From assembly GCA_027489375.1 (NCBI GenBank), contig JAIXZW010000012.1, positions 496,001 through 560,000 on the forward strand: DNA of 64,000 nucleotides, in the 5' to 3' direction. Below, piece after piece: positions 46,540 to 54,609 of this stretch. The stretch comes from Paracoccaceae bacterium. Its GTDB lineage: Bacteria; Pseudomonadota; Alphaproteobacteria; Rhodobacterales; Rhodobacteraceae. How positions within the stretch are numbered: the stretch's first letter is position 1; each line of letters opens with the position of its first letter. The notes under the pieces were generated by a model. It was not told where the DNA came from. It was given only the letters and a program-made list of their open reading frames with translations, and did no database searches. The translations under genes and the position numbers were made by a program.

Positions 46540-47811
46540 CTAACGTGCGTTATCCGATAGCATCCGCATGAGCCTTGACTTCTCGCCCCCGTCACCGGGG
46601 TCCGATATCGCAAGGGCCAGCGCCTCGAGCGAGGCGATGGAATGGCCAGCGCGAAAGGCATCGACATGCGGCAGCATCGCGCGGATGCCGCCCGCCCTTG
46701 GCGCGAACCCTTCCCAGCGCAACAGCGGGTTCAGCCAGATCAGGCGGCGGGTCGACAGGTGCAGCCGCTCCATCTCGGCGGCAAGCGCCCCCGAATCGTC
46801 GCGGTCAAGGCCATCGGTGATCAACAGCACCACCGCCCCCTGCCCCAGAACCCGCCGCGACCAGTCGCGGTTGAAGGCGCGCAGGCAGGACCCGATGCGC
46901 GTGCCGCCCGACCAGTCCTGCGCCTCGGCCCCCGCCGCCTTGAGCGCGGCATCCACATCGCGCGACCGCAGATGGCGGGTGATGTTGGTCAGCCGCGTGC
47001 CGAAGGTAAAGGCGTGGACGCGGCTCCACCCCTGCCCTTTGCGGTTGGCAACGGCATGGACGAAATGCAGGATCAGCCGCGAATACTGGCTCATGGAGCC
47101 CGAGATGTCGCAGAGCACGATCAGGTTTGGCCAGCGCGTGCCGGGGGATTTCATGGCAAGCCGCGTGATCTCGCCCCCCTGCCGCAGGGCAAGGCGCAGC
47201 GTGCGGCGGGCATCGACCGCCCCGTTGCCCCCCGCCCGCATCCGCCGCGTGACCAGCGGCTTCACCGGAAGCGACATGCGGGCGAGCATCCGTTTGGCTT
47301 CGGCGACCTCGGCCACGCTCATCTGTTCGAAGTCGAGCGTCTTGAGCCGTTCCTCATGGCTCAGCGTGGCCGAAGCGTCGATCTCGATCTCGGCGTCCTC
47401 GTCCTTCTCTTCGGGGGCCGCAGGCGGGGGAATGTCACGCTCCACCCCGTCGAGCAGCGCTTCGGCGGCGCGTTTCTCGGCAATGTCGGCGGCCCGCTCC
47501 TCTTGCGCACCGCGCACGGCGGGCAACAGGAAGCTCATCATCTGTTCAAGGTATTGCGGATCGCGCCAATACAGCCGGAACACCTGCGCAAAGACCGCCC
47601 GCTCTTCGGGGCGGCTGACGAAGCAGGCGTGCAGCGTCCAGTAGAAATCGCCGCGATGGGTGAAACCCGCCGCTTCCACCGCACGGATGGCATCGACCAC
47701 GCGGCCCGGCCCGATGGGCAACCCCGCCTTGCGCAGCGCACGGGCGAAATGGGCGATGTTCTGCCAGAGCTTGCCATCCTCGGGCAGGTTGAGCGGCGCG
47801 TATTCAGCCAT
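46540..47811 (-). CDS. VWA-domain protein, CoxE type
   Basis: A 423-residue cytosolic protein. The C-terminal von Willebrand A domain has an intact MIDAS start DISGSMSQYSR, a downstream Thr in GGTRIGSCLRAF and ITDGLDRDD. The N-terminal half (FARALRKAGLPIGPGRVVDAIRAVEAAG) and the acidic linker (PEEKDEDAEIEID) are typical of CoxE, which with the AAA+ protein CoxD assembles the copper-molybdenum site of CO dehydrogenase in Oligotropha. It overlaps the MBL gene by eight bases; the start MAEYAPLNLPEDG is chosen as the family start. Confidence 0.88.
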   Translation of the reverse strand: MAEYAPLNLPEDGKLWQNIAHFARALRKAGLPIGPGRVVDAIRAVEAAGFTHRGDFYWTLHACFVSRPEERAVFAQVFRLYWRDPQYLEQMMSFLLPAVRGAQEERAADIAEKRAAEALLDGVERDIPPPAAPEEKDEDAEIEIDASATLSHEERLKTLDFEQMSVAEVAEAKRMLARMSLPVKPLVTRRMRAGGNGAVDARRTLRLALRQGGEITRLAMKSPGTRWPNLIVLCDISGSMSQYSRLILHFVHAVANRKGQGWSRVHAFTFGTRLTNITRHLRSRDVDAALKAAGAEAQDWSGGTRIGSCLRAFNRDWSRRVLGQGAVVLLITDGLDRDDSGALAAEMERLHLSTRRLIWLNPLLRWEGFAPRAGGIRAMLPHVDAFRAGHSIASLEALALAISDPGDGGEKSRLMRMLSDNAR

Positions 47812-48697
47812 GAAACACCGCAAGGCTGCGGGCGATGTTCTGGGCATGGACCCGCTCGTAAGGCGCGAACCACGTCAGCGCACCGCTTGCCAGCGCATCG
47901 GCAACCACAGCGCGCAGCGGCGCATCCTTGCGGGCGGGATCATCGGCCAACCCCATGAGCCAGCGGATATAAGCCGCCGTGGCGGGGATGAGCGCGGGCG
48001 CATAGCCTCCCGCCGCAATGACCGCCTCGGCCCCGTGGTTGGGAAGGATCGCGCGGATGGGAAGGGCGGCCAGACGGTCAAGCTCGGCCAGATGCGTGGC
48101 AAAGGCGGCGGGGTCGCCGACATAGGTGACGGTATCCTCGACCGTGTCGCCCGCGAAAAGCAGGCCACTCTCGGGCAGGAACAGCACGGTCGCGTCATCG
48201 CTGTGGATATTCGCCTCGATCAGCTGCACCTCGGCTTGCCCGACCCGCAACGCCATCTCGCCCGAAAAGCTGCGCGTGGGCAGCACCAGCGGCGCGATGG
48301 CGGGCGGGGTGGACAGCGTCCCCGCCTCGATCGCCGCACGGTCCCGCGCCAGATGTGCTGCGGTGCGGGCATTGGCGATCACCTCGCAGCCCGCGAATTC
48401 CGCCGTTCCCGCGATATGGTCAAGGTGACAATGGCTCAGCACCACCGTAACCTTGCGCACCCCTTCGGCGCGCAGCCAGTCGCGGATGCGTCCCGCATGG
48501 GCGCGGCTGACATGGGTGTCATAGACCAGCGCCTCCCCGTCCGAAACGATGGCATATGAGGCGATGCCAAGCGACAGCGCCCCGTCATCCACCCAGTTCG
48601 GGCCATCGGCAAAGCGATGCCCGTCACGTCCGGCATAAAAGGCCAACACCCCCGCGGCAGGCCGAAGCAGGCGCAGGTGGCGAGCGGCATCGGTCAT
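47804..48697 (-). CDS. Metallo-beta-lactamase-fold hydrolase
   Basis: A 297-residue protein. The metal motif is SHCHLDHIAG (HxHxDH), with further ligands in ANIHSDD, GLLFAGDTVED and LPNHG. There is no signal peptide, so it is cytosolic. It is encoded between the MoxR and VWA genes and overlaps both, so it belongs to that unit. The substrate is unknown; a hydrolytic role in metal-centre maturation is only a guess from context. Confidence 0.85.
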   Translation of the reverse strand: MTDAARHLRLLRPAAGVLAFYAGRDGHRFADGPNWVDDGALSLGIASYAIVSDGEALVYDTHVSRAHAGRIRDWLRAEGVRKVTVVLSHCHLDHIAGTAEFAGCEVIANARTAAHLARDRAAIEAGTLSTPPAIAPLVLPTRSFSGEMALRVGQAEVQLIEANIHSDDATVLFLPESGLLFAGDTVEDTVTYVGDPAAFATHLAELDRLAALPIRAILPNHGAEAVIAAGGYAPALIPATAAYIRWLMGLADDPARKDAPLRAVVADALASGALTWFAPYERVHAQNIARSLAVFHG

Positions 48698-49629
48698 GCG
48701 ACCAGACCCTTGCGCACCTCGTCGAGGATCTTCTTTGCCTCAGATCCCTGAATCTTCTGGATGTCGTCCTGATATTTCAGGATCGCCCCCAATGTGTCGG
48801 CAATCACCTCGGGCGAAAGCTGGATCACGTCGAGCGCGAGCAGGCATTTCGCCCAGTCGATGGTTTCGGCCACACCGGGCTTCTTGAACAGGTCCTCGCT
48901 CCGCAAGCGCTGGACAAAGGCCACGACCTCGCGGCTCAGCGCCTCTTGCGCCTCGGGGGCGCGGGCGCGCAGGATGTCAAGCTCGCGCCCGAAGGCGGGG
49001 TAATCGACCCAGTGATAAAGGCAGCGCCGTTTCAGCGCGTCATGCACCTCGCGCGTGCGGTTCGAGGTGAGGATGACGATGGGCGGCTCGGGCGCCTTGA
49101 TCGTGCCAAGCTCGGGGATCGTCACCTGAAAATCCGACAGCGCCTCGAGCAGGAAGGCTTCGAAAGGTTCGTCGGTGCGGTCAAGTTCGTCGATCAGCAG
49201 CACGGGCGCGCCCCCCGCTTGCGGGCGCATGGCCTGCAACAGCGGGCGTTCGATCAGGTAATCTTCGGTGAAAAGCTCGGATTTCAGCGCGTCACGATCC
49301 GCCCCGCCCCCCGCCTCGGCGGTGCGGATGGCGATCATCTGCGCGGCAAAGTTCCATTCGCAGACGGCCGAGGCCGCATCCAGCCCCTCGTAGCATTGCA
49401 GCCGGATCAGGCGGCGGCCAAGCGCTGCGGCGATGGCCTTGGCAATCTCGGTCTTGCCCACGCCCGCCTCGCCTTCGAGAAACAGCGGACGTCCCAGCTT
49501 CAGCGCAAGGAAAACCACCGTCGAGAGCGCCCGCGACGAGACATAGCCCTGCCCCGACAAAAGCGTTTCGACCGCGTCGATGGATGCCGGAACCGCCACA
49601 GACAAACCCTCCCCCATAAGCCGCCCCAT
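48694..49629 (-). CDS. MoxR-family AAA+ ATPase, CoxD type
   Basis: A chaperone-like ATPase of about 311 residues. Walker A is EGEAGVGKTEIAKA, Walker B VLLIDELDRTDEPFEAF and sensor 1 ILTSNRTREVHDALKRRC. MoxR proteins work with a VWA partner, and CoxE is encoded just downstream with only the MBL gene between. An ATG at 49617 (MGEGLSVAV) would shorten it by four residues. It is the first gene of the minus-strand maturation unit; the unit's target molybdenum enzyme is not in the window. Confidence 0.9.
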   Translation of the reverse strand: MGRLMGEGLSVAVPASIDAVETLLSGQGYVSSRALSTVVFLALKLGRPLFLEGEAGVGKTEIAKAIAAALGRRLIRLQCYEGLDAASAVCEWNFAAQMIAIRTAEAGGGADRDALKSELFTEDYLIERPLLQAMRPQAGGAPVLLIDELDRTDEPFEAFLLEALSDFQVTIPELGTIKAPEPPIVILTSNRTREVHDALKRRCLYHWVDYPAFGRELDILRARAPEAQEALSREVVAFVQRLRSEDLFKKPGVAETIDWAKCLLALDVIQLSPEVIADTLGAILKYQDDIQKIQGSEAKKILDEVRKGLVA

Positions 49630-49719
49630 GCTTGGCCCCGCCCGCCCCAAGGGTCAAGCGATCACACCCCCATCTGCGACCAATGGACGATGCGGCAAGG
49701 CCCGTGCTATCCCTTTGCC

Positions 49720-50712
49720 ATGCGCGTGCTGGCGATACTTTGTGTGAAGGACGAGGCGAGCTTCCTGCTCGAATGGCTGGCCCATCACCGCGCCACGGGC
49801 TTCACCGACTTTCTGGTCTTTTCCAACGATTGCTCGGATGGCACCGATGCCATGCTCGACCGTCTGCAAGACATGGGGTGGCTGACGCATGTCAGGACCG
49901 CACCGCACGAACGCGGCCCGCAATGGGCGGCGCTGAAGGCGGCCGGAAAACACCCGCTTTACCGCGCCGCCGATTGGGCGATGGTGCTGGATGTGGACGA
50001 ATTCCTCAACATCCACGCGGGCGACAGGCGCCTGCCTGCCCTGTTTGCCGCCCTGCCCGCCGCGACCGCGATCCCCGTGGCGTGGCGCATGTTCGGCAAT
50101 GCGGGCGTGGTGGCGCTGCCCGAAGCACCCGTGACCGAAACCTTCACCCGTGCAGCGGGCGACCCCATCGACTGGCCGTGGCGGGCGGTGATGTTCAAGA
50201 CGCTCTTCCGCGTCTCGGAGGATGTGAAACTCGGCGTCCACCGGCCCAAGGGGGAATTCGTCTGGTTCGACGGCGCAGGCCGCCCCCTCCCCGGCGGGCC
50301 GCAACGCATCTTCGCGGGGCTGGGGACGCCGAATTACACCCTCGCCCAACTCAACCACTACGCGCTCGGCTCGATGGAAGGCTATCTGGTCAAGGCCGCG
50401 CGCGGGCGGGCGAACCGCGAGGCTTCGGCCTTCGACCTCGGCTATTGGGTCGAGCGCAACCTGAACCATGCCGAAGACCGCAGCATCCTGACGCTTGCCT
50501 CTGCGCCCCTGCGGGCGGAATTGCTGGCCGATCCCATCCTCGGCCCGCTGCACCGCGCAGCACAGGACTGGCGCAAGACGCGCTTCCTCGACCTCATGCG
50601 CGACGAGGCGTGGCGCAGCCTTTTCGGACGCCTCCTGATGTCGCCGCCCAGCCGCGCCCTGACGGCGGCCGAGGCGCGTCTCGTCTGGTCGCACGGCCTG
50701 CCCAAGGGCTAG
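49720..50712 (+). CDS. Family 2-like glycosyltransferase
   Basis: A 330-residue protein with a GT-A-type start MRVLAILCVKDEASFLLEWL, HHRATGFTDFLVFSNDCSDGTD and the metal/nucleotide motif VLDVDEFLNI. ALGSMEGYLVKAARGRAN lies in the acceptor half. Similar proteins make surface polysaccharides, but donor and acceptor are unknown. The ATG at 49720 is chosen; 49690 in frame adds ten residues. The long open frame upstream is antisense to moxR. It is divergent from the molybdenum maturation unit. Confidence 0.82.
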   Translation: MRVLAILCVKDEASFLLEWLAHHRATGFTDFLVFSNDCSDGTDAMLDRLQDMGWLTHVRTAPHERGPQWAALKAAGKHPLYRAADWAMVLDVDEFLNIHAGDRRLPALFAALPAATAIPVAWRMFGNAGVVALPEAPVTETFTRAAGDPIDWPWRAVMFKTLFRVSEDVKLGVHRPKGEFVWFDGAGRPLPGGPQRIFAGLGTPNYTLAQLNHYALGSMEGYLVKAARGRANREASAFDLGYWVERNLNHAEDRSILTLASAPLRAELLADPILGPLHRAAQDWRKTRFLDLMRDEAWRSLFGRLLMSPPSRALTAAEARLVWSHGLPKG

Positions 50713-50833
50713 GCGCGGAAACAATGCCCCCCTGCTGTTGCGGCTTCGGAACGCTTTGAGCCTTGCCCCGCAGGGGTCGGATCGGCGACACTGGAGGGGC
50801 AAGTTGCAGACTGCCGAAAAGGGGCATTCGCCC

Positions 50834-51790
50834 ATGTCCGACACCCTGACCCCGCCCGAGGCCGCGCCGACGGGCAAGGCGCCGGTTCACCGCAACCGGA
50901 CGGAATGGTTCGCCTTCATGGACGAAACCAGTTCCGAGGAAGGGTATTTCCTCAACGTCGGCGACCGGCACTGGGCGTTTTTCCACGATGACGGCCCCAC
51001 CCTCCTCGTGACCTTCGAACAGATCGACACGGTGCGCGAACGCGCCACCGCCCTGCCCTACGGCCATCAGGTCGCATCGGCCCGTGGCTGGTCCCACCTC
51101 TGCCTGATCTCCGAGGGCGAGACGTGGTATCGCGATCCGGCGGTCTATGCCTATATCGACCGTCTGGTGGACGAGGCGTTTTTCGAGGATTTCGACAAGG
51201 TCGTCTTTTACGGCGCAGGGGCGGCGGGCTATGCTGCCTGCGCCTTTTGCGTGGCCGCTCCGGGATCGACCGTGCTTGCCATCAGCCCGCGCGCCACGCT
51301 CGACGCTTCGGTTGCGGGCTGGGACCAGCGCCACAAGCGGATGCGCAAGCTCGATTTCACCTCGCGCTACGGCTACGCGCCGGACATGACCGAAGGGGCC
51401 GGGGCCGTCCACGTCATCCACGACCCGCGCTGCCCCGAAGATGCGATGCACGCGGCGCTGTTCCGCGCGCCCTGGGTCAAGACCTATGCCGCCCCCTTTC
51501 TGGCCGAGGGGATCGAGACCGCCTTCCTCCTGATGCAGCTTTTGCCCGCGATGATCGGCGCCGCAGCCGAAGGCAAGCTCGACGCCGCCAATTACGCGAC
51601 ATGGTGGCGCGGGCGGCGCAACTTCGGCCCCTATCTGCGCGGCATCCTGCGGGCAAACGAAACCCGCCCGCGCCGCGCACTCGGCATCTGCCGCTCGGTC
51701 ACGACGCGGCTCGGCGCACCGCGCTTCCGCAAGCGGATGGCGGAATTCGAAGCCAAGCTCGGCCTTCCCCCTTCTGCCCCGCCGACCTGA
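50834..51790 (+). CDS. Protein of unknown function, possibly nucleotide- or PAPS-binding
   Basis: A 318-residue cytosolic protein, MSDTLTPPEAAPTGKAPVHR.... A central FYGAGAAGYAACAF resembles a Gly-rich loop in a Rossmann or alpha/beta-hydrolase-like fold; STVLAISPRATLDAS and GAVHVIHDPRCPEDAMH follow. Relatives in this order are sometimes labelled phosphoadenosine phosphosulfate reductase, but the CysH motifs (SFGxxS, ECGxH) are absent, so that name is not supported. It follows the glycosyltransferase on the same strand. Function not recognised. Confidence 0.65.
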   Translation: MSDTLTPPEAAPTGKAPVHRNRTEWFAFMDETSSEEGYFLNVGDRHWAFFHDDGPTLLVTFEQIDTVRERATALPYGHQVASARGWSHLCLISEGETWYRDPAVYAYIDRLVDEAFFEDFDKVVFYGAGAAGYAACAFCVAAPGSTVLAISPRATLDASVAGWDQRHKRMRKLDFTSRYGYAPDMTEGAGAVHVIHDPRCPEDAMHAALFRAPWVKTYAAPFLAEGIETAFLLMQLLPAMIGAAAEGKLDAANYATWWRGRRNFGPYLRGILRANETRPRRALGICRSVTTRLGAPRFRKRMAEFEAKLGLPPSAPPT

Positions 51791-51839
51791 CAGGATTCCA
51801 CTGGAAAGGATGCGCCGTTTCGGCTAGGCGGCAGGCATC

Positions 51840-52880
51840 ATGACCCAGACCCTGACGCTCCGCCGCCCCGACGACTGGCACCTGCACCTGCGCGATGGCG
51901 CGATGCTGCAAGGGGTGCTGCCCGAAACCGCGCGCCACTTCGCCCGCGCGATCATCATGCCGAACCTCGTCCCCCCCGTGGTGACGGGCGCACAGGCCGC
52001 AGCCTACCGCGACCGCATCCTCGCCGCCCTGCCCGAGGGGATGGCGTTCGAGCCGCTGATGACGCTCTACCTCACCGAAGGCACCGATCCGGCCGATGTC
52101 GCCGCCGCGCATGCCTCTGGCCTCGTCAAGGCGGTCAAGCTTTATCCCGCAGGGGCCACCACCAATTCCCACGGCGGCGTGCGCGATCTGGCCAAGGTGA
52201 CGCCCGTCCTCGAAAAGATGGCCGAAATCGGCCTTCCGCTTTGCCTGCATGGCGAGGTGACGACGCCCGAGGTCGACATCTTCGACCGCGAGGCCGTCTT
52301 CATCGACACCGTCCTCGACCCGCTGCGCCGCCGCATCCCCGAATTGCGCGTGGTGATGGAACACATCACGACCGAGGAAGGCGTGGCCTATGCCCGCGCC
52401 GGCGGCGACCGTCTGGGGGCGACGATCACCACCCACCACCTCATCATCAACCGCAACCACATCCTCGTGGGCGGGATCAAACCGCATTACTACTGCCTCC
52501 CCGTAGCCAAGCGCGAAAAGCACCGTCTGGCGCTGCGTCAGGCCGCGACCAGCGGCGAGGGGCGCTTCTTCCTCGGCACCGACTCGGCCCCGCATGTCGA
52601 CGCGCTGAAGGAACACGCCTGCGGCTGCGCGGGCTGCTTTACGGCCACGAACACGATGCAGCTTCTGGCCCATGTGTTCGAGGAAGAGGGCGCGCTCGAC
52701 CGGCTCGAAGCCTTTGCCAGCCTCAACGGCCCGCGCTTCTACGGCCTGCCCGCGAACGAATCCACGATCACCCTGACCAAGGGCGCCCCCGCCCAATGGC
52801 CCGCCAAGATCTTCACCGAGGCGGGTCCGGTCACGGTCTTCGACCCCGGTTTTCCGGTGCATTGGCATGTTGAGGGGTAA
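51840..52880 (+). CDS. pyrC: Dihydroorotase PyrC
   Basis: Zinc hydrolase interconverting carbamoyl aspartate and dihydroorotate in pyrimidine synthesis. The 346-residue class II enzyme matches E. coli PyrC in length. The metal pair is in [10 protein letters not shown]. The carboxylated Lys is in [15 protein letters not shown], further ligands are in CLHGEVT and ITTHHL, and the catalytic Asp is in [14 protein letters not shown]. It is separated from pyrE by an inserted brnT/brnA locus. Confidence 0.95.
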   Translation: MTQTLTLRRPDDWHLHLRDGAMLQGVLPETARHFARAIIMPNLVPPVVTGAQAAAYRDRILAALPEGMAFEPLMTLYLTEGTDPADVAAAHASGLVKAVKLYPAGATTNSHGGVRDLAKVTPVLEKMAEIGLPLCLHGEVTTPEVDIFDREAVFIDTVLDPLRRRIPELRVVMEHITTEEGVAYARAGGDRLGATITTHHLIINRNHILVGGIKPHYYCLPVAKREKHRLALRQAATSGEGRFFLGTDSAPHVDALKEHACGCAGCFTATNTMQLLAHVFEEEGALDRLEAFASLNGPRFYGLPANESTITLTKGAPAQWPAKIFTEAGPVTVFDPGFPVHWHVEG

Positions 52881-52889
52881 GCGGGACGG

Positions 52890-52919
52890 TTGACTTGTGT
52901 ACACAAACTCAGTACACAA
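52890..52919 (+). promoter_or_regulatory. Promoter/operator of brnT-brnA
   Basis: TTGACT (52890-52895) leads into a perfect 12-bp palindrome TTGTGTACACAA (52895-52906). A matching half-site GTACACAA (52912-52919) overlaps the expected -10 (TACACA, spacer 17). This fits autoregulation by the antitoxin or the BrnTA complex; the binding protein is inferred. Confidence 0.55.
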
Positions 52920-52940
52920 TCCCAGTAATCTTCGTAACGG

Positions 52941-53221
52941 GTGTCCTTCGTGCGGTTCGAATGGAACGAGGCCAAGCGGCAGGCGAACCTTGAAAAGCAC
53001 GGAGTCGACCTGCTCGTCGGTGCGCCGATCTTCGAAGGCAGCACCGTCGAAGCCCCCGACCTGCGACAGGACCACGGCGAGGTACGGATGCCCTTGGTCT
53101 GGCGAATGGAGCGCTTTACGTCGTCGTCTACGTCCGGCGCGGCGATGCCATCCGCCTCATCTCGACACGCATAGGAGGACGTCGTGACCGACGCCGGTTT
53201 GAAAACGCTCTCTCTGGATGA
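52941..53221 (+). pseudogene. brnT: brnT-type toxin gene with a frameshift
   Basis: The 5' half encodes FEWNEAKRQANLEKHGVD, diagnostic of BrnT ribonuclease toxins. After DHGEVRM the frame runs into an unrelated Ser-rich tail stopping at 53174. The normal C-terminal half, ALGLANGALYVVVYVRRGDA then IRLISTRIGGRRDRRRFENA, continues in the -1 frame to a TGA at 53219-53221. So one base has been gained or two lost near 53085-53092. The toxin is probably dead unless the shift is a sequencing error or is programmed. A GTG start at 52941 or 52950 is likely. Confidence 0.8.
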
Positions 53222-53471
53222 AATTCGCGCAATGATGGACGCCGGAAAACTCGTGGTCCGCCCCGATGCACCCGAGGCCGAGCTTGAAGACAGCGCCGAA
53301 TTCTGGGCGCGGGCCAAAGTGGTAGCCCCCGCCCCGAAGAAATCGGTGCATCTGCGTCTCGACCCCGAAGTCTTCGATTTCTTCCTCGCGCAATCCAAGG
53401 GCAAGGGGCATATCAAGAAGATGCAGGCCGTCCTCGCCGCCTACATGCGCGCCCATAGCGCGGCCGAGTGA
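53184..53471 (+). CDS. brnA: BrnA-type antitoxin
   Basis: A 95-residue antitoxin. An N-terminal toxin-binding segment (LKTLSLDEIRAMMDAGKLV) precedes a ribbon-helix-helix-like DNA-binding C-terminus (KKSVHLRLDPEVFDFFLAQSKGKGHIKKMQAVLAAYM). The GTG start follows AGGAGGACGTC. Its first codons overlap the end of the brnT reading frame, as in intact loci. The antitoxin is undamaged although the toxin is frameshifted. Confidence 0.88.
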   Translation: MTDAGLKTLSLDEIRAMMDAGKLVVRPDAPEAELEDSAEFWARAKVVAPAPKKSVHLRLDPEVFDFFLAQSKGKGHIKKMQAVLAAYMRAHSAAE

Positions 53472-53552
53472 CGAAATAGCGGGGCGGCCCGCTTGACCTG
53501 CGGGCGGTTCCGGTCCATGCCGCGACGAACCGACCGACCCGAGAGGACCGCC

Positions 53553-54230
53553 ATGATCCCCGCCGCTTTCCCGCCCAAGGAAGAAATCGCCCGCCTGACC
53601 GCCCGCGCCCTGCTGGAAATCAAGGCCGTGCATTTCAACGCCGAAACGCCCTTCACGCTGGCGAGCGGCCTGCCCAGCCCGACCTATATCGACTGCCGCA
53701 AGCTCATCTCCTATCCGCGCATCCGCTCGACCCTGATGGATTTCCTTTCCGTCACCGTCATGCGCGATGCGGGGTTCGAAGCCTTCGACAACATCGCGGG
53801 CGGCGAAACCGCGGGCATCCCCTTTGCCGCCCTCGTGGCCGAACGCCTTGCCCTGCCGATGACCTATGTGCGCAAGAAGCCCAAGGGTTACGGTCGCAAC
53901 GCCCGCATCGAAGGCGCGATGACCGAAGGCCAGCGCGTCCTGCTGGTCGAGGATCTGACCACCGACGGCGGCTCGAAACTCTCTTTCGTCGATGCGATCC
54001 GCGAGACGGGGGCGACCTGCGCCCATACGGCGGTGATCTTCTATTACGGCATCTTCCCCGAAACGACGCAGCGTCTGGCCGATCACGGCGTGGCGCTGCA
54101 CCATCTTTGCACCTGGTGGGACGTTCTGGCCGAAGCCCGCGCCAGCGGCGCCTTCGACGAAAAGACGCTGGCCGAGGTGGAGGTTTTCCTCAACGACCCA
54201 CGCGCGTGGCAGGCGGCACGGGCGAAGTGA
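53553..54230 (+). CDS. pyrE: Orotate phosphoribosyltransferase PyrE
   Basis: Transfers phosphoribose from PRPP to orotate, making OMP. The 225-residue protein has the substrate stretch [54 protein letters not shown] (mobile loop) and the PRPP motif [21 protein letters not shown] lies before the ATG at 53553. A hairpin follows the stop. It was probably adjacent to pyrC before brnT-brnA arrived. Confidence 0.95.
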   Translation: MIPAAFPPKEEIARLTARALLEIKAVHFNAETPFTLASGLPSPTYIDCRKLISYPRIRSTLMDFLSVTVMRDAGFEAFDNIAGGETAGIPFAALVAERLALPMTYVRKKPKGYGRNARIEGAMTEGQRVLLVEDLTTDGGSKLSFVDAIRETGATCAHTAVIFYYGIFPETTQRLADHGVALHHLCTWWDVLAEARASGAFDEKTLAEVEVFLNDPRAWQAARAK

Positions 54231-54237
54231 GCTTCGG

Positions 54238-54267
54238 GTGTCCCGCTCGGTTCGGAGCGGGATACAC
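54238..54267 (+). terminator. Hairpin after pyrE
   Basis: TCCCGCTC pairs with GAGCGGGA across GGTTCG, extended by GTG/CAC past a 2-base bulge. It starts seven bases after the pyrE stop and lacks a clear T-run. Confidence 0.55.
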
Positions 54268-54359
54268 GCCCGCTTCGGGAACCGGCGGAACCCCGCCCGA
54301 TCTTCCGCCACGCTTCGTTGCCAAACTGCCACTGCAACCAATCTAAACGGATGGGGTGC

Positions 54360-54500
54360 TGTGGATAGGAGGGGATAACTCTCCGCATGTTCCGTGACGG
54401 ACGATAACCTATCGTAGCCGCCTCTTCCCCCGACCACATATCTTGTGGCAGACTGGGAACCGCACCGGCTTCCAGCCGCTTTCGGGGTAACTTATCCACA
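54360..54500. promoter_or_regulatory. DnaA-box-like sites in the dnaB upstream region
   Basis: The 379-base gap before dnaB holds no gene. It contains a perfect consensus DnaA box TTATCCACA (54492-54500) and a one-mismatch box CTATCCACA on the other strand (54360-54368). Between them lies a dyad ACGATA-acc-TATCGT (54401-54415). This could be DnaA control of dnaB or part of an origin; no long AT-rich unwinding element is seen. Confidence 0.45.
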
Positions 54501-54609
54501 CACTTACCCAGATTGCGCCTGCCGTCGCATCGTCTAGTAAGGGGCGTCTTGGGCCCCTGCCGAAAGGCAGCGCAGCCCTTGGTCACAGCGTCACATACGG
54601 GGTTCAGGA

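Noticed and set aside
44014..46560. An 848-codon plus-strand open frame with Gly/Phe/Cys-rich repeats
   Set aside because: The repeats are the reverse complement of the AEAEAAAQ-coding repeat of the OmpA-family gene; no independent support.
48556..49719. N-terminal extension of the glycosyltransferase frame
   Set aside because: The extension lies antisense to the MBL and moxR genes and lacks family similarity; the glycosyltransferase starts at MRVLAILCVKDE.
52957..52970. Possible tRNA T-loop (GGTTCGAAT)
   Set aside because: It is part of the brnT coding sequence (RFEWNE), with no acceptor or anticodon stem around it.
53092..53174. Ser-rich C-terminus of BrnT as a real variant
   Set aside because: The conserved BrnT C-terminal sequence is present intact in the adjacent frame, so the Ser-rich tail is a frameshift product.
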